From Limisphaerales bacterium (GTDB lineage: Bacteria > Verrucomicrobiota > Verrucomicrobiia > Limisphaerales > UBA1096), in contig SHAK01000022.1 of assembly GCA_004213515.1 (NCBI GenBank), forward strand, positions 1-35,765: 35,765 bases of DNA. The letters run 5' to 3'. The notes beneath the pieces were generated by a model. That model made no database searches. It was not told where the DNA came from and saw only the letters and a list, made by a program, of their open reading frames with translations. The translations under genes and the position numbers were made by a program. Position 1 is the stretch's first letter. Every line of letters starts with the position of its first letter. Shown one piece after another: positions 23,920 to 31,167 of the stretch.

Positions 23920-24954
23920 ATGCCTATTGCTACTCCAAAACAGTATGCCGCTATGCTTGATGCTGCCCAAAAGGGTGACTATGCATATCCAGCTGTAAAC
24001 GTCACATCGATTACCACCATTAATGCTGCACTTAAGGCTTTTGCTGATTCCAAATCCGATGGAATTATTCAGTTTTCGACTGGTGGAGGCCAATTTGCTG
24101 CCGGTTTGAACGTAAAAGACGCCGTGCATGGCTGTATAGTTTTAGCCGAAGCAGCTCATCGCTTAGCTGAAAAATACGATATACTAGTCGGCCTTCATAC
24201 CGATCACTGTCAGCCGGAAAAAGCAGAAGGATTTCTTAAACCACTGATTGAAGAAACTGCACGACGACGAGCTAATGGCCAAACTAACCTATTTCAAAGC
24301 CATATGCTTGACGCATCTATTCTTCCACTTGAGGAAAACATAGCTATCTCAAAAGAATATCTTGAGCTATGCGCAAAGAACGAAATAATCCTTGAAGTGG
24401 AAGCTGGCGTAGTTGGCGGCGAAGAAGATGGTGCAGCTGGCCATGAAGATATGCCATCTGAAAAACTTTACACAACGCCTGAAGACATGCTTAGCGTTTA
24501 CGAAAGCCTTAACGGTATCGGCCGCTACATGTTTGCTGCCACCTTCGGAAATGTACACGGTTCTTATAAACCAGGTTCAGTGCAACTTCGCCCTGATATT
24601 TTAAAAGAAGGCCAGAATGCAGTAGTGAGCAAATACGGAGAAGAAGCTAAATTTGATCTAGTATTTCATGGTGGCTCAGGATCAGAAAAGCATGAAATAA
24701 CTGAGACACTTAAGTATGGTGTGATTAAAATGAATATCGACACCGACACACAGTACGCCTTTACAAGACCAGTGGTAGACCACGTTCTAAAAAATTACGA
24801 CGGTTTACTTAAGATCGACGGCGAAGTAGGAAACAAAAAAGTTTACGATCCTCGTTCTTATCTTAAGCAAGCGGAAGAATCTATGGCTTCCCGAATGAGT
24901 GAAGCTTGTAACGATTTAGAAAGCACCGGAAAAACCATTTTCGGAAAAGTCTAA
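23920..24954 (+). CDS. fbaA: Class II fructose-bisphosphate aldolase
   Basis: The enzyme splits fructose 1,6-bisphosphate to DHAP and glyceraldehyde 3-phosphate in glycolysis and runs in reverse in gluconeogenesis; it needs a divalent metal. The 344-residue protein has the class II signatures: LHTDHCQPEKAE with the metal-binding His and catalytic Asp region, EVEAGVVGGEEDG, FGNVHGSYKPG with a metal His, and FHGGSGS with another metal His and the phosphate loop. NMIDTDTQYAFT-like wording (here KMNIDTDTQYAFT) is typical of the long FbaA type. Length is normal. The start ATG is preceded by GGGAA about ten bases away. A small hairpin (23884-23901) lies in the leader. Function is secure. Confidence 0.95.
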   Translation: MPIATPKQYAAMLDAAQKGDYAYPAVNVTSITTINAALKAFADSKSDGIIQFSTGGGQFAAGLNVKDAVHGCIVLAEAAHRLAEKYDILVGLHTDHCQPEKAEGFLKPLIEETARRRANGQTNLFQSHMLDASILPLEENIAISKEYLELCAKNEIILEVEAGVVGGEEDGAAGHEDMPSEKLYTTPEDMLSVYESLNGIGRYMFAATFGNVHGSYKPGSVQLRPDILKEGQNAVVSKYGEEAKFDLVFHGGSGSEKHEITETLKYGVIKMNIDTDTQYAFTRPVVDHVLKNYDGLLKIDGEVGNKKVYDPRSYLKQAEESMASRMSEACNDLESTGKTIFGKV

Positions 24955-24978
24955 AATCAGATAAAAGTTAAATTTATT

Positions 24979-25012
24979 ATTACAATGGGTAAATTTATTT
25001 ACCCATTGTAAT
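24979..25012. terminator. Bidirectional hairpin terminator between fbaA and smc
   Basis: ATTACAATGGGTAAA (24979-24993) and TTTACCCATTGTAAT (24998-25012) form a perfect 15-bp stem with a four-base loop. The genes on either side converge. The stem contains the last codons and the stop of smc, so coding and terminator sequence coincide. Flanks are AT-rich (AAATTTATT on the fbaA side), but there is no long uninterrupted T-run. Confidence 0.6.
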
Positions 25013-28000
25013 TACATCATCTCCGTCATTGTCCTCTTCTGAGGCTTCTTTACCAACTTCTACATTTTCAGAGGGTTTTGATGATGATTCACGAGACTTA
25101 ACCGGCTGTGTTTCACGACCCCCTATAGCATCCTCCTCTCGCTCGGTTTTCTGAAATCTTGCTGACACAATCTTGCTGACTCCATGCTCTTGCATGGTCA
25201 CCCCATAAAGAGTATCAGCCATACTGATTGTCCGCTTATTGTGAGTTATTACTAAAAATTGGGAATGGTTGATAAAACGCTTAAGAACACGAATAAAACG
25301 ATTTATATTGGACTCATCTAAAGGGGCGTCTAACTCGTCTAAAACACAAAACGGACTAGGGCTAACCTGATAGATTGAAAACATTAAAGATACAGCGGTC
25401 ATAGTTTGCTCTCCTCCAGATAAAAGCGAAATATTTTGTAACTTCTTACCAGGAGGGCGAGCTACAATCTCTATACCACTGTTTAGCATGTCTTCTTCAT
25501 CAACCAAGACTAAGTCTGCTTTACCACCTTCAAAAACCTCATTGAATAGCTGACGAAAATTTTCACGAATTTGCTCAAAGGTAACTTTGAACATTTGTGT
25601 CGTTTCATTGTTAATCTGCTCAATTACCTCTAGTAGCTGTTCTTTAGCTTTAATTAAATCATCATGCTGAGTAGTAAGAAATTTATAGCGTTCCTCAGTT
25701 TCTTCATATTCCTCAATAGCAACAAGGTTAACTGGCCCCATTCGCTCAACTCGATCCTGTAGCTCACTCACTTTCTTCTCTACACATTTCCAATCAGTTT
25801 CCACTTTCTCAGCAGCCATTTCATCGGCCGTAGAAAGAAAGATCTCGATTTCACCAGAATCTGTTTTTGTGGTTTTAAGATATTCAGTTTCTACTTCGCG
25901 TAAATCGATCTGATACTTTTCTTGCATGCGCTCACAGAGGTTTTCAACCATCATATTATTCTGAGCCAACTCAACCTCTAACTGTGATCGACGCTCCTGA
26001 GATGTACTGAGTTCTGTGCGCACAGATCGAAGAGATTCTTCACGCTTCTCAACTTTTTGATCAGCCTCAACTTTTTGATCAAGCATTTCGGCAACTGCTT
26101 TAGCCGACTGTTCACGCTCAATTCTAACAGAATCAATGCGTTGAATAGAATTTGATATTTCACCCTCAGTTTGAGTCTTTTTTTCAGTCGCTTTATCAAT
26201 ATCTATGCGACGCTGATTCACTCGTTGCCTTAATTCTTCAAGTCGAAGCTTTAGAGGCTCCAGTTGACGCTTAAATGACGCAAGTAATTGCTCCTCAGAT
26301 GCAAGACCAACCTTAGCATCGGTCAATTCCGCATTGGCAATATCACGTTGACCTCTAAGACCCTCAACCACATTAACAACCTCATCTATATTCTTACTAG
26401 AGACTCGCTCCCTTTCCTCCAACGAAACCATTTCTGCTACGAACTGATCTCGTTTACCGCTCCCTTCGGATTCTTGATCCCCAAGATTATTTAACTCAAA
26501 AGCGACACCTTCGATTTTTTGTTTAAGTAATCGCTGTGAATTCTGCAGAGCTTTTATTTCCCCTTCACTTGTCGCAATTGAAACCTCTTGCTGGCGTAGT
26601 TCATTTTGAACCTGCTGCAATCCTACTTTGAGAGCACTAAGTTCAGTCTGTAAATCGGCCTTCCCCTTGCTTTGCTCACCAACAATTCTGCTTAATCCAT
26701 CGAGTTCTTTTTTAAGGTCTGTAATTTCATTCTTGCGAGCCAGCAAAGACGCGGATGCGCTACCATTCCCTTTTCCTCCACTGAAGACTCCATGACTAGA
26801 AAGAAACTCTCCTTCTTTGGTAACAAAATCCAGATCGGAATTTTTTTGCAAACCAAGAATGGCAGAATCCAAATCTGATACTATAACCACACGACCCAAT
26901 AATTTATTAAGTAACGGTTTTAATGAATCATCAGAACCAACGGAATCAAACGCAGAAAACCCACCTAAATCTTCAATCTTATTTTTGTCGATTTTGAATA
27001 ATTCTCTTTGAGGTGAAAAATCAAGAGCAACAATATCCGCTCGGCCTTTTTTACCTTCAGTCAAAAAATGCAAAATGGACTTAGCATCAGTAATCTGACT
27101 AGTGATAACCATCTGCAGGTGTCGTCCTAACGCTGTCTCAATAGCAACCACAAATTCCTCGGGAACACTAATTTGATCCGCCAAAAGACCCAGAGCAGAC
27201 TTTGATTCTTTGAGGGCAGCTTGAACTCCTGCGCTGACTCCTTCATTTGAGGCCTGCAATTGCTCTAGCACATTCAGCCGCGAACGTTTCTCTGCCTGAG
27301 TTCTAAGCAAATCATCTAACTCAGCTGTATTCCTGATTAATTTTTCCTCCAATTCAACCAATAATTGCTGACGCTCCTCAACAGTACCTAATCTGTTCTG
27401 AGCATTAGATTTTCGAGACTCAACATCACTTGAGAACTCTCCAAGACGTTCGTCCAACTTTACCTGTTCCTCCTCAAGTTGAACTTTTTCTGCTGAAAGT
27501 TTTTCTAGCCGGACTATGTTTCCGCGCTTTTGCAAATCAAGAGAGTTAAGCTCATTTCGTAATCGTGTTAACTCCTGTGCTACACTAAAGGATTCTGTCT
27601 GAGCCTGATTTAATGCTTCCTGACGTTGGCTCAACTCCTGCTCGATCGCTTTACAAGCTGTCTGTTTTTCTTCAACGACTCTTCGCTTTTCAGAAACTGT
27701 AATGTCAGCTGTCCCTAGCTTGTCAGACATCTCAGCTAACTCCTGCTCAGAATCATTGGTACGTTGCTCGGCCTCGGCGATCTCTTCATGAGCTTTAGAT
27801 ACCTGATCATCAAGTTCGATGATACGTTCACGACTGAACTGAATACGACTCTCTAAACGCTCAAGTTCAGCTTGTAAATTTGCTCCTTTCTCTTGCGCCT
27901 CTGAAACTTGCTTTTCAATCGCAGCCCGTTGTTGTCTAGCTTCATTAATCTGGCGTTCGCCATCGGCAATAGTCTCAGAAAAATCATCCGATTTCCCCTT

Positions 28001-28780
28001 GAAATCGGAAATAGACTTTTCGCTTTGCTGAACTGAATTCTGTAAATTAACAAGTTGATAACGTGCAAGCTGGCTCTCAAGGCTTTGAAGTTCGCTAGCT
28101 ACCTCTTTATATCTTTTAGCTTTTGATGCCTGACGCTGAAGAGAGCCAATTTGTCGTTTTACTTCACGAATGGTATCAGAGACGCGTAATAAGTTTTGTT
28201 CAGTATAATCAAGTTTTCGAAGCGCCTCTTTTTTTTGCCCTTTAAATCTAGTAATCCCCGCAGCCTCCTCAAAAACCGTCCGCCTATCGTCTGCCTTACT
28301 AGAAATAAGCTGCGTAATGTTTCCCTGAGCCATGATTCCATAGCTTGCACGCCCCATACCTGTCCCCATGAATAGTTGCTGAATGTCCCTCAACCGACAG
28401 GAAACTTTGTTGATGAAATATTCACTACCACCATCTCGAAAAATCCTCCTCGTTACAGTTACCTCGTTAAAGGGAAGATCGACACCCGCAGTTTTCAATT
28501 GATCTACGTCAATACCTCCAATTGTTAACGAAACTTCAGCCATACTGAGAGCCTTACGCTTATCGGTGCCATTAAAAATGACATCAGCCATTCCACCCCC
28601 ACGCAGAGCCTTTGCCGATTGTTCACCCAACACCCAACGAAGCGCATCAGAAACATTCGACTTACCACAACCGTTTGGACCGACAATTGCAGTAACACCT
28701 GGTTGAAAGTCGAGCGACGTTTTGTCTGCAAACGATTTAAAACCCAAAGCTGTAAGATTCTTCAGATACACGAAGAACAA
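24995..28780 (-). CDS. smc: Chromosome partition protein SMC
   Basis: The 1261-residue protein is a full-length bacterial SMC. The N-terminal ATPase half-domain opens with LKNLTALGFKSFADKT and Walker A GPNGCGKSN (34-42). Long coiled coils surround a hinge at about 510-690. The C-terminal half-domain has the signature LLSGGEQTMTAVSLMFSIY and Walker B FCVLDELDAPLDESN, then LVITHNKRTISMAD. SMC dimers load on DNA with ScpA/ScpB and compact and segregate the chromosome. The tail after the ATPase is longer than usual and rich in Glu, Ser and Asp (about 60 residues). No scpA or scpB is visible nearby. The gene is alone, between fbaA and apgM. The start at 28780 fits the family except for two extra residues. 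Confidence 0.96.
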   Translation of the reverse strand: MFFVYLKNLTALGFKSFADKTSLDFQPGVTAIVGPNGCGKSNVSDALRWVLGEQSAKALRGGGMADVIFNGTDKRKALSMAEVSLTIGGIDVDQLKTAGVDLPFNEVTVTRRIFRDGGSEYFINKVSCRLRDIQQLFMGTGMGRASYGIMAQGNITQLISSKADDRRTVFEEAAGITRFKGQKKEALRKLDYTEQNLLRVSDTIREVKRQIGSLQRQASKAKRYKEVASELQSLESQLARYQLVNLQNSVQQSEKSISDFKGKSDDFSETIADGERQINEARQQRAAIEKQVSEAQEKGANLQAELERLESRIQFSRERIIELDDQVSKAHEEIAEAEQRTNDSEQELAEMSDKLGTADITVSEKRRVVEEKQTACKAIEQELSQRQEALNQAQTESFSVAQELTRLRNELNSLDLQKRGNIVRLEKLSAEKVQLEEEQVKLDERLGEFSSDVESRKSNAQNRLGTVEERQQLLVELEEKLIRNTAELDDLLRTQAEKRSRLNVLEQLQASNEGVSAGVQAALKESKSALGLLADQISVPEEFVVAIETALGRHLQMVITSQITDAKSILHFLTEGKKGRADIVALDFSPQRELFKIDKNKIEDLGGFSAFDSVGSDDSLKPLLNKLLGRVVIVSDLDSAILGLQKNSDLDFVTKEGEFLSSHGVFSGGKGNGSASASLLARKNEITDLKKELDGLSRIVGEQSKGKADLQTELSALKVGLQQVQNELRQQEVSIATSEGEIKALQNSQRLLKQKIEGVAFELNNLGDQESEGSGKRDQFVAEMVSLEERERVSSKNIDEVVNVVEGLRGQRDIANAELTDAKVGLASEEQLLASFKRQLEPLKLRLEELRQRVNQRRIDIDKATEKKTQTEGEISNSIQRIDSVRIEREQSAKAVAEMLDQKVEADQKVEKREESLRSVRTELSTSQERRSQLEVELAQNNMMVENLCERMQEKYQIDLREVETEYLKTTKTDSGEIEIFLSTADEMAAEKVETDWKCVEKKVSELQDRVERMGPVNLVAIEEYEETEERYKFLTTQHDDLIKAKEQLLEVIEQINNETTQMFKVTFEQIRENFRQLFNEVFEGGKADLVLVDEEDMLNSGIEIVARPPGKKLQNISLLSGGEQTMTAVSLMFSIYQVSPSPFCVLDELDAPLDESNINRFIRVLKRFINHSQFLVITHNKRTISMADTLYGVTMQEHGVSKIVSARFQKTEREEDAIGGRETQPVKSRESSSKPSENVEVGKEASEEDNDGDDVITMGK

Positions 28781-28846
28781 ATGAGACCTAATAAAATCTC
28801 TCGAGTAAAGCCAGAAAACACAATATAGAGGATTCTATAATCTTAT

Positions 28847-28869
28847 AACCACAACAGGTTGTGGTTTTT
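28847..28869 (+). terminator. Hairpin with T-tail upstream of smc and apgM
   Basis: AACCACAAC (28847-28855) and GTTGTGGTT (28858-28866) are perfectly complementary around two bases; at least eight pairs with a four-base loop can form. TTT and further A/T bases follow on the plus strand. It lies between the divergent smc and apgM genes, so there is no annotated plus-strand gene for it to end. It may terminate an unseen short transcript or act in the leader of either gene. Confidence 0.4.
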
Positions 28870-29002
28870 AAGAGCCAATATGACACACCTTATTCACATT
28901 TTTACTATCCTTCTCATACTGAACGAGTTGACCCGTGATCAAGCGACCCGCAATATCCGCCCTTCGCTAACCATTAGTTGGTATAGCAATGTCTAAATTC
29001 CT

Positions 29003-30226
29003 ATGAATATTGACTCTATATATTCTGATCTTACATTAAAAAATGGTGCCAAAATGGCTTTACTCGTAATGGATGGCCTCGGCGACATCGCCACAAGTGG
29101 TACAGATTACAAAACTCCGCTTGAAGCAGCCAATACACCAAACTTGGATGCATTGGCTAAAGATTCCTCCATGGGAAGGTTAATTCCGGCAGCTCACGGT
29201 ATTACCCCAGGAAGCGGCCCAGGACATCTAGGATTATTTGGATATGATCCACTTGAAGTAGAAGTGGGACGAGGCGTAATAGAAGCACTTGGGCTAGGAA
29301 TAAAACTTGAACCAGGTGATGTTGCAGCACGAGCCAACTTTTGCTCGCTTGATGCTGATGGCTTAGTCACAGATAGAAGAGCTGGACGCATTGAAACTGA
29401 ACTTTGCGAAAAGAGGTGTGCTAAACTTTCAGAAAATATAAAAATGATTATGGATGCGGAGGTTATTATCAAACCCGGCAAGGGCCACCGTTTTGTTGTT
29501 ATTTTTCGCGGAGCCGATTTAGCAGGTCCGTTAAGCGATACGGATCCACACCGTGAGGGATTTCCCATTGCTGAGACTCAGCCTGAAAATTCCAATTGCA
29601 ATAAATCAAAAAAAGCCGCACAGATTATCAGTGAATTTTACAAAGCCGCGCTGCCATTGCTTCAAGGAATGGAACCAGCAAACGGTTTTCTAATGAGAGG
29701 AATAGCACATCAACCTGATATACCTACATTTGATGTTAGATACTCAATGCGAGCGGCATGCTTAGCGATTTATCCAATGTACAAAGGATTAGCCCAGCTT
29801 GTAGGTATGACTAAAATCGAGGGCTTACAGGATATCAGTGAACAATTTCAGAAATGTATCGAGCTTTACAATGACTATGAATACTTTTTTGTACATCACA
29901 AGTATACTGATATGTACGGTGAAGATGGAAATTTTGAAGCTAAAACCAAAGCAATTGAGGATTTTGATGCTGCATTACCAATTCTACTTGAAAAAAAACC
30001 AGACGTTATTGCCATAACTGGTGACCACTCAACACCCTGCGCAATGAAAGGACATTCTTGGCATCCTCAACCAGTATTGCTGTACTCTGCCAACAGTGGA
30101 TCCGACAAGCTGAATCGATTCACTGAAACAAACTGTAATAGTGGATCGCTTGGAATAATCGAGGCTAAGCATCTTATACGCCTAATGCAGGCTAATGCCT
30201 TGATGTTCGACAAGTTTGGCGCATGA
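29003..30226 (+). CDS. apgM: Archaeal-type 2,3-bisphosphoglycerate-independent phosphoglycerate mutase
   Basis: ApgM interconverts 3- and 2-phosphoglycerate in glycolysis. The 407-residue protein begins with the alkaline-phosphatase-superfamily metal motif LLVMDGLGD. It also has EAANTPNLDALAKDSSMGR, the active-site loop TPGSGPGHLGLFGYDP, and DADGLVTDRRAGRI, and ends with a metal-binding IAITGDHSTPC and HSWHPQPVLLYS. Length matches the archaeal aPGM family (about 400) rather than bacterial iPGM (about 510). The stop codon overlaps the start of the downstream nucleotidyltransferase gene by four bases (ATGA), so the two are probably made together. Family assignment is firm; the housekeeping role is inferred because no other mutase is visible. 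Confidence 0.92.
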   Translation: MNIDSIYSDLTLKNGAKMALLVMDGLGDIATSGTDYKTPLEAANTPNLDALAKDSSMGRLIPAAHGITPGSGPGHLGLFGYDPLEVEVGRGVIEALGLGIKLEPGDVAARANFCSLDADGLVTDRRAGRIETELCEKRCAKLSENIKMIMDAEVIIKPGKGHRFVVIFRGADLAGPLSDTDPHREGFPIAETQPENSNCNKSKKAAQIISEFYKAALPLLQGMEPANGFLMRGIAHQPDIPTFDVRYSMRAACLAIYPMYKGLAQLVGMTKIEGLQDISEQFQKCIELYNDYEYFFVHHKYTDMYGEDGNFEAKTKAIEDFDAALPILLEKKPDVIAITGDHSTPCAMKGHSWHPQPVLLYSANSGSDKLNRFTETNCNSGSLGIIEAKHLIRLMQANALMFDKFGA

Positions 30227-30966
30227 AGGCAGTCATACTCGCTGCCGGAAAAGGTACACGCATGGGGACTCTAACTGAGGAGTTACCAAAGCCAATGCTA
30301 CCTGTACAAGGAATACCGATTCTCGAACATATAATCACAGGTATAGCTGCACAGGGTGTAAGTGAATTTTGTGTTATTGTTGGCTGGAAGGCAGAGGTTA
30401 TTCAAAAACATTTTGGAAACGGATCATCACTTGGAATTAAAATTCACTACGTTACTCAAAAAGTACAAGACGGGACCGGTAAAGCACCGGAATTAGCTAA
30501 AAACTTTGTCGGCAGTGATCCGTTTCTTTTGACCTATGGAGACATACTTGTCCGCCCTGAAACATACAAACATATGTTCGCACGTTTTGCAGAAGATGAT
30601 TTCTCTGGTCTCATAACCGTAACCCCAGGTGAAGATGTTCGAAAAGGTGGTATCAATTTTTTTAACAATTCTTTTTGTTTAAAAAAGATTATTGAGAAAC
30701 CTAACGATGAAGAACTTAATCAGCTCAAAGTTGATGGGTGGCTAAAAGATGGAGAACCAATATGGTATAATGCTGGTATTTATATTTTTAAATCAGTCTT
30801 GTTTGATCACACTCAAAAACTCAAAAAATCTTCGCGCGATGAATACGAACTTACTGATGCCATCGGGACTATGATTGACGCCAATGAAACAATTGCTGGC
30901 AATAAAATTGAAGGTCGGTGGGTCGATGTACGAGACCCTGATGTACTCGAGTCTTTAGGTAAATAA
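30223..30966 (+). CDS. Sugar-phosphate nucleotidyltransferase
   Basis: The 247-residue protein is a GT-A-like nucleotidyltransferase. It has the signature LAAGKGTRMGTLTEELPKPMLPV, then YGDIL as the metal/NTP site, WYNAGIYIF, DEYELTDAI and a final GRWVDVRDPDVL. These are typical of NDP-sugar pyrophosphorylases of the RfbA/RfbF type, which join a sugar 1-phosphate to an NTP. The exact sugar and nucleotide cannot be read from motifs; LicC-like cytidylyltransferases are an alternative. The length is that of the catalytic domain alone, with no left-handed helix domain. The ATGA overlap with apgM indicates translational coupling. The product probably feeds cell-surface polysaccharide synthesis. Confidence 0.85.
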   Translation: MKAVILAAGKGTRMGTLTEELPKPMLPVQGIPILEHIITGIAAQGVSEFCVIVGWKAEVIQKHFGNGSSLGIKIHYVTQKVQDGTGKAPELAKNFVGSDPFLLTYGDILVRPETYKHMFARFAEDDFSGLITVTPGEDVRKGGINFFNNSFCLKKIIEKPNDEELNQLKVDGWLKDGEPIWYNAGIYIFKSVLFDHTQKLKKSSRDEYELTDAIGTMIDANETIAGNKIEGRWVDVRDPDVLESLGK

Positions 30967-30993
30967 AGATACAAATTCTATAGCTACAGGCAA

Positions 30994-31021
30994 AAGGGTT
31001 CGATTCCCTTCACCCGCTCCA
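30994..31021 (+). tRNA. 3' end remnant of a tRNA-Gly-like gene (possible att site)
   Basis: AAGGG-TTCGATT-CCCTT (30994-31010) is a perfect T-arm with a seven-base loop. It is followed by CACCCGC (the 3' acceptor strand), discriminator T and encoded CCA (31011-31021). The complementary 5' strand would be GCGGGTG, and T73 with that acceptor is characteristic of bacterial tRNA-Gly. No D-arm, anticodon arm or 5' acceptor strand precedes it; the nucleotidyltransferase ends at 30966. It is thus a fragment, as left when integrases use tRNA 3' ends, and not a functional tRNA. Confidence 0.7.
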
Positions 31022-31167
31022 CTTCTCCACCCTTCAGTCTGAACGGTTTACCGCTACGATAGAGCAGTGAAGATTCGGGTTTTCACCACGGATTCAATGA
31101 GCACAATCTGAGATCTTACGCTCCAACTCAGCTCTCTGATATCTATGGTTTATTAATGTCGACTCCC

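Noticed and set aside
29194-29568. Minus-strand open frame of 124 codons within apgM
   Set aside because: Antisense shadow of a strongly conserved gene; the translation is Ser/Pro-rich and matches no family.
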